Shown here: piece by piece, positions 34,572 to 42,844 of the stretch
How the letters are laid out: the number at the start of each line of letters is the position of its first letter
Position numbering within the stretch: the first letter of the stretch is position 1
Source of the DNA: Dactylosporangium sp040689395
Lineage (GTDB): Bacteria; Actinomycetota; Actinomycetes; Mycobacteriales; Micromonosporaceae
Direction: 5' to 3'
DNA: 64,000 nt
NCBI RefSeq assembly: GCF_040689395.1
Contig: NZ_JBFAZX010000004.1
Coordinates: forward strand, 186,001 to 250,000
Notes under the pieces: model-generated
Told to the model about the DNA's origin: nothing
What the model saw: only the letters and a program-made list of their open reading frames with translations
Database searches by the model: none
Translations under genes and position numbers: made by a program

Positions 34572-35597
34572 ATGACGTCACGCGAGGAGCTCACGACGGC
34601 GGTGCAGACCGCGGTCGGTGCCTCGCCCGTGTCGTCCGTTCCCGCGGCTGCTCAGGTCCCGCCGCCCCCGATCGCCGGTCCCGTCGACGGCTTCGTGATC
34701 GCCGCGCCCGGCGCCGGCGAGAGCGTCCTGGTGCGGGTCCGCGCCGGGCTGCCCGAGTTCACCGGCGCCCTGCAGCGCGTGGCCGAGCTGATCCTGGCCG
34801 ACCCCGCGGCGGCGGCCCGCTCGACGATCGTCGAGCTCGCCGAGCGCAGTGGCACCTCGCCCGCCACCGTGACCCGCTTCTGCCGGGCGCTGGGCTTCGT
34901 CGGCTACGCGGAGCTGCGGCTGGCCATCGCCGGCGAGACCGGCCGGGCCGCCCGCACCGGCGGCTGGACGGTGGACATCGGTCGCGAGATCCAGCCGACC
35001 GACCCGCTGGAGCGCGTGCTCGGCCAGATCATGGCCGCCGACACGCAGGCGATGCACGACACCGCCGCCCTGCTGGACCTCACCGAGGTGGAACGCGCCG
35101 CGGAGGCCATCGCCCGCTCTACCCGGGTCGACATCTACGGCCAGGGCGGCAGCGCGCTGGTCGGCGGGGAGATGCAGTTCTGCCTGCACCGCATCGGCGT
35201 CGCCGCATGGGCCTGGACCGACGTGCACAACGGCCTGGCCAGCGCGGCGCTGCTCAAGGCCGGCGACGTGGCGCTCGGCGTGTCGCACAGCGGCCAGGCG
35301 CGCGAGACGGTCGAAATGATCGCCGAGGCGAGCAGCCGGGGCGCGACGACGATCGCGCTGACCAGCTTCCCGCGCTCGCCGCTGGCGGAGGTCGCCGACA
35401 TCGTCCTGCTCACCGCGACGCAGGCGACCACCTTCCGGCCGGATGCCCTCTCGGCCCGGCACCCGCAGCTCGTGGTGCTCGATCTGCTGTACATCGCGAT
35501 CGCGCAGCGCACCCACGAGCGCGCCCATGCAGCGTTCTCCGTCACGGCCCAGGCGGTCGCCGGTCACCGGTCGGCCTCTGGAAAGGAAGTGTCGTGA
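34572..35597 (+). CDS. MurR/RpiR-family transcriptional regulator
   Basis: A 341-aa regulator. After a low-complexity Pro/Ala leader (1-60), the RpiR helix-turn-helix occupies about 60-135 (RVAELILADPAAAARSTIVE, then LAERSGTSPATVTRFCRALG). The C-terminal SIS domain (about 165-310) shows VDIYGQGGSALVGGEMQF and LGVSHSGQARETVEMI. It senses a phosphosugar. The leader of about 55 residues is longer than usual; the first ATG is used because a ribosome-binding site precedes it. Its stop overlaps the next SIS gene (GTGA). Confidence 0.92.
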   Translation: MTSREELTTAVQTAVGASPVSSVPAAAQVPPPPIAGPVDGFVIAAPGAGESVLVRVRAGLPEFTGALQRVAELILADPAAAARSTIVELAERSGTSPATVTRFCRALGFVGYAELRLAIAGETGRAARTGGWTVDIGREIQPTDPLERVLGQIMAADTQAMHDTAALLDLTEVERAAEAIARSTRVDIYGQGGSALVGGEMQFCLHRIGVAAWAWTDVHNGLASAALLKAGDVALGVSHSGQARETVEMIAEASSRGATTIALTSFPRSPLAEVADIVLLTATQATTFRPDALSARHPQLVVLDLLYIAIAQRTHERAHAAFSVTAQAVAGHRSASGKEVS

Positions 35598-36388
35598 CCA
35601 CCTTCCAGGACGCTCACGCGCGAAAGGGCGACGGGATGGCCATCACCGCTCACGGTTACGTCTCCGCGATCCAGTCGGTCATCGACCGGATCGCCCTGAC
35701 CCAGGTCGACGGCGTCAGCCAGGCCGCCGACCACATCACCGCCGCGCTGCGCGCCGGCGGCCTCCTCCAGGCGTTCGGCACGGGACACTCCGAGGCGGTG
35801 GCGGTGGACTTCGCCGGCCGCGCCGGGGGCCTCGTGCCGACGAACAAGATCCTCCTTCGGGACCTCGTCGTCTACGGCGGCGCGGACCCCAGCATCCTCG
35901 AGGACGAGAAGCTGGAACGCGATCCGAGCATCGCCGCCCGGCTCTACGAGATCGCCGCGCCGCGTCCGGAGGACGTGTTCGTGATGGCCTCGCAGTCGGG
36001 GATCAACGGGGGGATCGTCGAGATGGCGCTGCTGATCAAGCAGCGCGGGCACAAGTTGATCGCCATCACCTCGGTCGAGCACACCCTCCGGGTGTCCCCC
36101 AGGCACCCCTCGGGCAAGCGGCTCGCCGACATTGCCGACGTCGTGCTGGACAACGGCGCGCCGTACGGCGACGCACTGCTGTCGCTGGATAGCGGCGGCG
36201 CGGTCTGCCCGGTCTCTTCGGTCACCAACGCGCTCATCGCGCAGCTGGTGGTCGCCGAGGTCGTGCGACGCATCGAGGCCGCGGGTGAGGTGGCTCCCGT
36301 CTACCTCTCCGCAAACGTCCCCGGCGGGGACGAGCACAACCACACCCTCGAGTCGCGGTACGCCGGACGCGTCCGGCGAACCGCCTGA
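35594..36388 (+). CDS. SIS-domain sugar-phosphate protein
   Basis: A 264-aa SIS_2-type protein. LQAFGTGHSEAVAVDFAGRA is the phosphosugar-binding loop, ILEDEKLERD a middle helix, and VFVMASQSGINGGIVEMALL the second SIS motif. This resembles MurQ-like or phosphoheptose-isomerase-like proteins that accompany amino-sugar transporters. GTG at 35594 overlaps the regulator stop; an ATG at 35636 is the alternative. It is the second gene of the operon and probably isomerises or cleaves the phosphorylated sugar brought in by the transporter. Confidence 0.88.
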   Translation: MTTFQDAHARKGDGMAITAHGYVSAIQSVIDRIALTQVDGVSQAADHITAALRAGGLLQAFGTGHSEAVAVDFAGRAGGLVPTNKILLRDLVVYGGADPSILEDEKLERDPSIAARLYEIAAPRPEDVFVMASQSGINGGIVEMALLIKQRGHKLIAITSVEHTLRVSPRHPSGKRLADIADVVLDNGAPYGDALLSLDSGGAVCPVSSVTNALIAQLVVAEVVRRIEAAGEVAPVYLSANVPGGDEHNHTLESRYAGRVRRTA

Positions 36389-36410
36389 CCCGAACCGAGG
36401 AGACCCCCAA

Positions 36411-37832
36411 ATGTCCAATGATCTGACTCGTCGTACCGTCCTGCGGCGCGCTGCGGCTGCGGGCCTGCTCGCCACGCCGGCCGCCGGCCTGCTGTCCGCC
36501 TGCGCGGACAGCGGCAGCGATGAGCCCACCAACACCAACACCGCCGGGGGGGCGGTCAGCGCGACCAACCCCCTCGGTGCGCCCGAGGACCAGCCGATCA
36601 ACGTCGTCATCTTCAACGGCGGCTACGGCGAGAAGTACGCGACCGACGTGCACGAGCCGCTGTACAAGAAGGCGCACCCGAAGTCCGAGGTCAAGCACCA
36701 GTCCAGCCAGGCCATCGCCACGCTGGTTCAGCCGCTGATCTCCGGCGGCAACGCTCCGGAGTTCGTCAACAACTCCGGCGACAAGATGATGGACTTCGGC
36801 GCGCTCGTCGCCGACGGCCAGCTGCAGGACCTGACCGCGCTCTTCGACGCGCCGTCGGTCGACGACCCGTCGAAGAAGGTCCGGGACACCCTGGTGCCCG
36901 GCACGATCGATGCCGGCTCGTTCAACGGCAAGCCGTACGTGCTGTACTACGTCTCGACCGTCTACGGCATCTGGTACTCGGGCAAGCTCTTCGCCGACAA
37001 GGGCTGGAAGCCCGCCTCCACGTGGAGCGAGTTCACCGCGCTCTGCGAGGAGATCAAGAAGGCCGGCATCGCGCCGTACGCGTACGCCGGTGCCAACGCC
37101 GCGTACTACCAGTGGAACATCATCCTCACCAGCGCCGCGAAGATCGGTGGCGCGGACGTCCTCAAGAACATCGACAACCTCGAGGACGGTGCCTGGAAGG
37201 TCGACGCGGTGAAGCAGGCCGCGGAGGCGTGGGCCGAGATCGGTGCGAAGTACAACCTGCAGGGCGCCGAGGGGCTCAAGCACACCGACGTCCAGCTCAA
37301 GCAGAACCAGTACCAGCTGGCGTTCTACCCGTCCGGCGACTGGCTCGAGAACGAGCAGAAGAAGGACACACCGGAGGGCTTCAAGTACCAGCTGCTGACC
37401 ACGCCGAGCGTCACCACGTCGGACAAGCTCAAGTCGACGGCGCTGCGCGCGGCGGCCGGTGAGGGCTACGTGGTCCTGGCCAAGAGCAAGAACCCCAAGG
37501 GCGGCCTGGAGTACATGCGCCAGATGCTGTCGAAGGCGGGCGGCAAGGGCTTCACCGAGACGGTGAAGGCGCCCACCGTGGTGCAGGGCAGCACCGAGGG
37601 TCTCTCCTTCACCCCCGGCATCCAGTCCTCGCAGGACGCCCTCAAGGCGGCCGGCCAGGAAGTGTTCAACCTGTTCTTCGACGGCTGGTACAAGGACCTC
37701 GACAAGGAGGCCCGTACCGCCACCAACGAGCTGATGTTCGGCCGGATCAAGGCCGACGCGTTCGTCGAGCGGATCCAGAAGAAGGCCGACGAGATCAAGA
37801 AGGACTCGTCCATCTCCAAGTTCAAGCGCTGA
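36411..37832 (+). CDS. ngcE: Carbohydrate ABC transporter substrate-binding lipoprotein (NgcE-like)
   Basis: A 473-aa solute-binding protein. The N-terminus has a twin-arginine-like RRTVLRR stretch and the lipobox LLSAC (Cys31), so it is exported and lipid-anchored. The mature part has the SBP type-1 fold and the blocks GGYGEKYATDVHE, NNSGDKMMDFGALVADGQLQ and VRDTLVPGTIDAGSFNGKPY that I recall from NgcE proteins binding N-acetylglucosamine and diacetylchitobiose. GAGGAGAC ribosome-binding site before the ATG. It is followed by two permeases. No ATPase gene lies in the operon, so a shared MsiK-type ATPase elsewhere is expected. Confidence 0.85.
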   Translation: MSNDLTRRTVLRRAAAAGLLATPAAGLLSACADSGSDEPTNTNTAGGAVSATNPLGAPEDQPINVVIFNGGYGEKYATDVHEPLYKKAHPKSEVKHQSSQAIATLVQPLISGGNAPEFVNNSGDKMMDFGALVADGQLQDLTALFDAPSVDDPSKKVRDTLVPGTIDAGSFNGKPYVLYYVSTVYGIWYSGKLFADKGWKPASTWSEFTALCEEIKKAGIAPYAYAGANAAYYQWNIILTSAAKIGGADVLKNIDNLEDGAWKVDAVKQAAEAWAEIGAKYNLQGAEGLKHTDVQLKQNQYQLAFYPSGDWLENEQKKDTPEGFKYQLLTTPSVTTSDKLKSTALRAAAGEGYVVLAKSKNPKGGLEYMRQMLSKAGGKGFTETVKAPTVVQGSTEGLSFTPGIQSSQDALKAAGQEVFNLFFDGWYKDLDKEARTATNELMFGRIKADAFVERIQKKADEIKKDSSISKFKR

Positions 37833-37845
37833 TCGGAGCCTGATC

Positions 37846-38754
37846 ATGCGGCACGGAAGATACCCCTTCATTGTGGGGTTCCTGGTTGCGCCGGTGACGC
37901 TGTACGCGATCTTCGTCCTGTCCCCGTATGTGCAGACGATCCGTCTGTCGTTCACCCAGTGGCGTGGGTTCGTCCCGCCTAAGTGGGTCGGGACGGAGAA
38001 CTACTCGCGCATGTTCCACAACCACCGGTTCTGGCAGGCGCTGGAGCACCACGCAATCATGCTGGTCTTCCTGCCGCTGATCACCATCGCGTTTGCCCTG
38101 GTCTTTGCCTTCCTGCTCAACGTGGGTGGCAGGGGCCAGGGCGGCAAGACCGCGGGTGTCTGGGGGTCGAAGTTCTACCGCGTGGTGTTCTTCCTCCCCC
38201 AGGTCCTCGCGATCCCGGTCATCGCGGTGCTGTTCCAGACCGTCTACCGGCCCAACGAGTCCGGCCTGATCAACGGTGTGCTGCTCAAGACCGGCCTGGA
38301 CGCTCCGGTCGGCTTCCTCATCGACAAGAACCTGGCGCTACCGTCGATCATCGCGGTGCTCGTGTGGCAGGCGGTCGGCTTCTACGTCGTGCTGTTCTCC
38401 GCCGGCATGGCGAACATCCCGGGCGAAATCTATGAGGCCGCCGAGCTCGACGGCGCCTCGAAGATCCGGCTGTTCTTCTCGGTCACGCTGCCGCTGCTGT
38501 GGGACACGCTGCAGACGGCCTGGGTGTACCTCGGGATCATGGCCTTCGACGGCTTCGCCATCGTGTCGGTGCTGGCCCAGGACAACGGCGGCCCGGACGG
38601 CGCCACCACGGTCCTCGGCCTGGAGATCTACAACAACATGCAGCAGAGCCGCCTCGGCGACGCGACCACCTACGGCGTCGCGCTGTGCCTGCTGACCCTC
38701 ACGTTCGCCGCCCTGACGCTGCGCGTCACCCGGCGCGAGTCGTACGAGTTCTGA
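37846..38754 (+). CDS. ngcF: Sugar ABC transporter permease (NgcF-like)
   Basis: A 302-aa inner-membrane permease with six helices (for example FIVGFLVAPVTLYAIFVLSP; MLVFLPLITIAFALVFAFLL). The EAA loop that docks on the ATPase reads EIYEAAELDGASKIRLFFSV. ATG at 37846, 13 nt after the binding-protein stop. It forms the translocation pore with the next gene product. Confidence 0.9.
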   Translation: MRHGRYPFIVGFLVAPVTLYAIFVLSPYVQTIRLSFTQWRGFVPPKWVGTENYSRMFHNHRFWQALEHHAIMLVFLPLITIAFALVFAFLLNVGGRGQGGKTAGVWGSKFYRVVFFLPQVLAIPVIAVLFQTVYRPNESGLINGVLLKTGLDAPVGFLIDKNLALPSIIAVLVWQAVGFYVVLFSAGMANIPGEIYEAAELDGASKIRLFFSVTLPLLWDTLQTAWVYLGIMAFDGFAIVSVLAQDNGGPDGATTVLGLEIYNNMQQSRLGDATTYGVALCLLTLTFAALTLRVTRRESYEF

Positions 38755-38765
38755 GAGGCCGGGAC

Positions 38766-39683
38766 ATGACTGCCACCGTCGGCCGGGAGACGCCTGGCCA
38801 GCGCAGCGGAACGACCGAGGCCCGGAGCCGCGTGCAGGCCACGACGCCCCGTCGGAAGATCAACGTGCTCGGCGGCCTCGGGCACGTCCTGCTGGCCGTG
38901 TGGGCGTTGCTCATCATCGTGCCCCTGCTCTGGGTGTTCCTGGCCTCGTTCAAGAACACCACGGAGATCTTCAGCGCGCCGTGGACCATGCCGGCCCACC
39001 TGCGCTGGGAGAACTGGGGCCGGGCGTGGACCAAGGCCCACGTCGGCACCTATGTGATCAACAGCGTGATCGTGGTCAGCCTGAGCACGTTCGGCACGAT
39101 GCTGCTGTCCTCCATGGCGGCGTACGTGCTGGCGCGGTACAAGTTCTGGGGCAACCGGCTGATCTACTTCGCCTTCGTCGCCGGCATCGCCTTCCCGCCG
39201 TTCCTCGCCGTCGTGCCGCTGTTCTTCGTCGTGAAGAACTTCGGGCTGCTCAACAGCTACACCGGGCTCATCCTGGTGTACATCGCCTACTCCCTGCCCT
39301 TCACGATCTTCTTCCTGTCGGCGTTCTTCCGGTCGCTGCCGAACTCGGTGGCCGAGGCGGCCACGATCGACGGCGCGTCGCACACCCGGCTGTTCTTCTC
39401 GGTGATGCTGCCGATGGCCAAGCCGGGGCTGATCAGCCTCACGATCTTCAACCTGATCGGGCAGTGGGCGCAGTACCTCCTGCCGCTGGTCCTCATGGCC
39501 GGCGCGAGGGACAAGTGGGTGCTCACCCAGGGCATCGCCGACATCTCGACGGCGGCCGGATACGAGGCGGACTGGTCTGGCCTCTTCGCCGCGCTGACGA
39601 TCTCGATCCTGCCGATGATCGTGATGTACATCATCTTCCAGCGCCAGATCCAGGCCGGCCTCACCGCTGGCGCCGTGAAGTAA
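38766..39683 (+). CDS. ngcG: Sugar ABC transporter permease (NgcG-like)
   Basis: A 305-aa permease of the second (MalG-like) type. A 30-residue polar N-terminus precedes six helices (VLLAVWALLIIVPLLWVFLA; LIYFAFVAGIAFPPFLAVVP). The EAA loop reads SVAEAATIDGASHTRLFFSV. ATG at 38766, 11 nt after ngcF. End of the operon; 46 nt separate it from the polymerase-like gene. Confidence 0.9.
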   Translation: MTATVGRETPGQRSGTTEARSRVQATTPRRKINVLGGLGHVLLAVWALLIIVPLLWVFLASFKNTTEIFSAPWTMPAHLRWENWGRAWTKAHVGTYVINSVIVVSLSTFGTMLLSSMAAYVLARYKFWGNRLIYFAFVAGIAFPPFLAVVPLFFVVKNFGLLNSYTGLILVYIAYSLPFTIFFLSAFFRSLPNSVAEAATIDGASHTRLFFSVMLPMAKPGLISLTIFNLIGQWAQYLLPLVLMAGARDKWVLTQGIADISTAAGYEADWSGLFAALTISILPMIVMYIIFQRQIQAGLTAGAVK

Positions 39684-39729
39684 AGCGCAAGTACGCCGCA
39701 GGCCCCGGCGGGTGCGATGTAATGCCCTC

Positions 39730-41415
39730 GTGCTCGTCGCGCTGACACCCTCCGGGGCCGGTGGCCTACTCAGGCCGCTGGCCGACGACGGCACGCCAGC
39801 GGGGCCCGAGCGGCACGTCACTGATCTGGCGGGGGCGGTCGCGGAAGTCGAGTCACGCGACCGCCCCCGCTGGCTGTGGGCGTCGACGGCGGACATCTAT
39901 CCCCGACTGCTGCGAGCGGGAGTCCGCGTCGAGCGCTGCCACGATCTCGAACTCGCCGAGGCACTCCTGCTCGGCGCGGAGGGCGCCTGGGGCCAGCCAC
40001 GGGCGCTGGCCGCGGCGAGCGCCCGCCTGGCGGGACGACCGGTGCCGCCCGACCCGCCGGCGCGGCCGGCCGAGCCGCCCGGTCTGTCGCAGGACTCGCT
40101 CTTCGACGCGTTCGACGCCCCGGCCGTACCGCTGCGGGAACTTCTCGACGTCTATGCGGCGCAGCGGGCGCGGATCGAGGCGCTGCCCGAGCTGCCGTCC
40201 GCGCCCCGGCTCGCGCCCCGGGGCGGCGGCATGCGCGCCCTGATCGCGGCGGAGTCCGCCGGAGCGCTGGTCGCCGTCGAGATGGGGCTGGCCGGGCTGC
40301 CCTGGCGCGCCGACGTGCACGACGCCCTGCTGCGTGAGCTGCTCGGCCCGCCCTCGCCGGTCGGCGGCCCGCCCGCGCGCCTGGCCGAGCTCGGTGCCCG
40401 GCTCAACGAGACCCTGGGTCAGCGCGTGCACCCCGACTCGCCGGCCGAGCTGCTACGCGCCTTCGCCCGGGCCGGGATCATGCTGCGCAGCACCCGTCGC
40501 TGGGAGCTCGAGCACGTCGACCACCCGGCGGTGCCGATCCTGCTGGAGTACAAGGAGCTCTACCGGCTCTGGGTCGCGCACGGCTGGTCGTGGCTGGAGC
40601 AGTGGGTCACCGGCGGGCGGTTCCGCGCCGAATACATCCCGGGCGGCGTCGTGTCCGGGCGCTGGGCCACCCGCGGCGGCGGCGCCCTGCAGATCCCGAA
40701 GGTCGTCCGGCGGGCCGTCGTCGCCGACCCCGGTTGGGCGTTCGTCGTCGCCGACGCGGGGCAGCTGGAGCCGCGCGTGCTCGCCGCCGTCTCCGGTGAC
40801 CGCCGCCTGGCCCGCGCCGCCGACGCGGGCGACCTCTACGCCAACCTCGCCGCCGAGGCGTTCGACGGCGACCGCGCCAAGGCGAAGCTGGCGCTGCTCG
40901 GCGCGATGTACGGCCAGACAGGCGGCAACGCCGCGCCGGCCCTCGCCGCGCTGCGGCGCTTCTACCCGGCCGCCTGGGACCTCGTCGAGGGGGCGGCGCG
41001 CACCGGCGAGACCGGGGGACTGGTGCGCACCTGGTTGGGCCGGACCTGCCCGCCGGCCTCGGCGACCTGGCGCGAGGGGTTCGACGAGCCGGGCGCCGAG
41101 GTCGAGTCGCGCGGCGGCGCCCGGGGCAGGGCCCGCGGCCGGTTCACCCGCAACTTCGTGATCCAGGGCACCGCGGCCGAGTGGGCCCTGGTGCTGCTGG
41201 CCCGCCTCCGTGCGGCGCTGGCCGGGCGCCGCGCGGAGCTGGTGTTCTTCCAGCACGACGAGGTCGTGGTGCACTGCCCGCGGCCGGAGGCCGAGGCCGT
41301 CGCCGCCGTCGTGCACGCCGCCGGCGACGAGGCACGGCGACTGCTGTTCGGCGACACCGAGGTGCGGTTCCCCCTCGACGTGTCGGTCGTGGAGCGCTAT
41401 AGCGACGCGAAGTAG
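39730..41415 (+). CDS. Bifunctional 3'-5' exonuclease/DNA polymerase-like protein (Pol I type)
   Basis: An about 560-residue actinobacterial PolA-like protein, separate from the full-length polymerase I. The polymerase motifs are intact: motif A VVADAGQLEPRVLA, motif B KLALLGAMYGQTGG and motif C FFQHDEVVVH (His-Asp-Glu). The N-terminal 170 residues correspond to a reduced exonuclease-like domain in which I see no clear catalytic DEDD set. GTG at 39730 (VLVALTPSGAGG) is preferred, with GTG 39712 six codons earlier as an alternative. A DNA repair role is likely by family. The 3' end overlaps the convergent Nudix gene by 19 nt. Confidence 0.88.
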   Translation: MLVALTPSGAGGLLRPLADDGTPAGPERHVTDLAGAVAEVESRDRPRWLWASTADIYPRLLRAGVRVERCHDLELAEALLLGAEGAWGQPRALAAASARLAGRPVPPDPPARPAEPPGLSQDSLFDAFDAPAVPLRELLDVYAAQRARIEALPELPSAPRLAPRGGGMRALIAAESAGALVAVEMGLAGLPWRADVHDALLRELLGPPSPVGGPPARLAELGARLNETLGQRVHPDSPAELLRAFARAGIMLRSTRRWELEHVDHPAVPILLEYKELYRLWVAHGWSWLEQWVTGGRFRAEYIPGGVVSGRWATRGGGALQIPKVVRRAVVADPGWAFVVADAGQLEPRVLAAVSGDRRLARAADAGDLYANLAAEAFDGDRAKAKLALLGAMYGQTGGNAAPALAALRRFYPAAWDLVEGAARTGETGGLVRTWLGRTCPPASATWREGFDEPGAEVESRGGARGRARGRFTRNFVIQGTAAEWALVLLARLRAALAGRRAELVFFQHDEVVVHCPRPEAEAVAAVVHAAGDEARRLLFGDTEVRFPLDVSVVERYSDAK

Positions 41416-41894
41416 GCGGCCATCGCGTCGGTGTGCGTCTCGAAGCACAGCGGCCGCGGCCCGACCGAGACCTCGAAACCGAGCGACTCCTCCGTGCGGA
41501 TCGACGCCGGCAGTTCGGCGAGCGGGCGCGATGGCAGCAGCCCGAACACGATCAGGTTGCCGCTGCGCACGCTCTGCACGTCGAAGAGGCGCACGTCGGC
41601 CGCATCGGCGAGGATCGTGGTCTCTTCGCGTAGCTCCCGGGCCGCGGCCTCCTGCCACGACTCGCCGATCTCGATGAATCCACCGGGCAGCGCCAGCTCG
41701 CCGCGCATCGGCTCGACATCGCGGCGCACCACCACGATGCCGCGCCCCTCGTCCGTGTCGACCGGCAGCAGCACGACGGCGACCGGCAACGGGTTGCGCC
41801 AGGTCGTCTCGCCGCACGCGGCACACACCCGCGGCCACGGCGCCCCTTGCGCATAAGCGGCGCCGCAATACGAACAGTGATCATGGAGGGCCAT
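41397..41894 (-). CDS. Nudix hydrolase with N-terminal zinc ribbon
   Basis: A 165-aa protein. A zinc ribbon (CSYCGAAYA, then VCAACGETTW) precedes a Nudix domain with the box GGFIEIGESWQEAAARELRE followed by ETT, which fits the consensus Gx5Ex7REUxEExGU with Thr for the final positions. The zinc-ribbon/Nudix layout recalls NADH pyrophosphatase relatives, though the protein is shorter. The start is ATG 41894 or ATG 41900 (M-L-M). The stop overlaps the polymerase-like gene tail. Substrate unknown. Confidence 0.85.
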   Translation of the reverse strand: MALHDHCSYCGAAYAQGAPWPRVCAACGETTWRNPLPVAVVLLPVDTDEGRGIVVVRRDVEPMRGELALPGGFIEIGESWQEAAARELREETTILADAADVRLFDVQSVRSGNLIVFGLLPSRPLAELPASIRTEESLGFEVSVGPRPLCFETHTDAMAAYFASL

Positions 41895-41968
41895 GAGCAT
41901 GCAGCCTACCGAGAGGGTACTAATCTGATCCGAGTCGGTGCTGACCCGTTGGACGTAGGAGAGCCCCG

Positions 41969-42556
41969 CTGAGCGCGATAGTCGGACTGGTTCTCGCCGC
42001 AGGTGGCGGCCGCCGGTATGGCGGGCCCAAGGCCCTCGTGCGTCACGAGGACGGCCGCCTGCTGGTCGAACGCGCCGTCGCCACGCTACGTGACGGCGGC
42101 TGCACGCGGATCTGGGTGGTCCTGGGCGCCGAGTCGGGCCGGGTGCGCGACGAGGCGCGGCTCGCCGGTGTGGAGCTGCTCGACAACCCCACGTGGAAGA
42201 GCGGCATGGGCTCCTCGTTGCGGGTCGGCCTGGCCGCGTTGGCCGAGCTGGCCGAGACCGATGCTCAGGCGGTGGCCGTGCTGCTCGTCGACACCCCCGG
42301 CATCGGCCCGGAAGCGGTCGCTCGCCTGCTGGCCGCCGCGTCCGGGGGCTCCGGGGCGCTGCTGACGGCCACGTATAAGGGCCGGCGCGGCCACCCGGTG
42401 ATCCTGGGCCGCGACCACTGGCCGGGCGTGACGACCCTGGCCACGGCGGACGTCGGCGCCCGCGCCTACCTGATCGCCCACGCCGCCGATGTGCAGGGCG
42501 TGCCGTGCGAGGACATCGCCGACGACACCGACCTGGACGTACCACCGGAGGGTTAG
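41969..42556 (+). CDS. MobA-like NTP transferase, probable CTG start
   Basis: A 195-aa nucleotidyltransferase of the MobA/MocA type with the N-terminal loop VGLVLAAGGGRRYGGPKALV and the acidic LVDTPGIG. The first ATG in frame (42038) would remove the nucleotide-binding loop. No ATG, GTG or TTG exists in frame between the stop at 41942 and that loop; the only plausible start is CTG at 41969, 8 nt after GGAGAG. Such proteins load cytidine or guanosine onto molybdopterin for molybdenum hydroxylases. XdhC, encoded 280 nt downstream, fits that role. Confidence 0.85.
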   Translation: MSAIVGLVLAAGGGRRYGGPKALVRHEDGRLLVERAVATLRDGGCTRIWVVLGAESGRVRDEARLAGVELLDNPTWKSGMGSSLRVGLAALAELAETDAQAVAVLLVDTPGIGPEAVARLLAAASGGSGALLTATYKGRRGHPVILGRDHWPGVTTLATADVGARAYLIAHAADVQGVPCEDIADDTDLDVPPEG

Positions 42557-42639
42557 CACCCGCCCGGCGCCCTCACATTCCCGGTCGTACGGACCCGTAC
42601 GGTTTTTGGGATTCGGCGCCGGTGGAGCATAGTGGGAGC

Positions 42640-42844
42640 GTGCCGGACTTCGCGTCGCCGGCCGCTCTCGCGGCGCGCCTGGCCGACGTGGGCCACCTCG
42701 CCGACGAGGGGCTTGCGATGGCGGGCTTCCTCGCGCTGCGCCCGCCCCGGCCGATCTTCCTGGTTGCCCGCCGAGGAGCCCGAGGCCCCATACCATTCGA
42801 CGCTCTCGGCGCTGGTGGAGAACATGGAGGTTCGTCGTGCGTGA
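42640..42844 (+). pseudogene. Remnant of a MoxR/CoxD-type ATPase gene fused to another gene's tail
   Basis: From the GTG at 42640, about 40 codons resemble the N-terminus of CoxD-type MoxR ATPases (MPDFASPAALAARLADVGHL, then DEGLAMAGFLALR and RPIFL). The sequence stops just where the Walker A motif should begin. In the next frame, 42767-42844 reads AEEPEAPYHSTLSALVENME and VRRA then a stop, an ordinary protein tail that overlaps the xdhC start. I read this as an out-of-frame deletion removing the ATPase and most of a second gene, perhaps a CoxE-like VWA protein. Confidence 0.6.

Noticed and set aside
36234..37955. Open frame of 573 codons opposite the ngcE-like gene
   Set aside because: It runs through the reverse complement of a clear binding protein and has no homology-like blocks.
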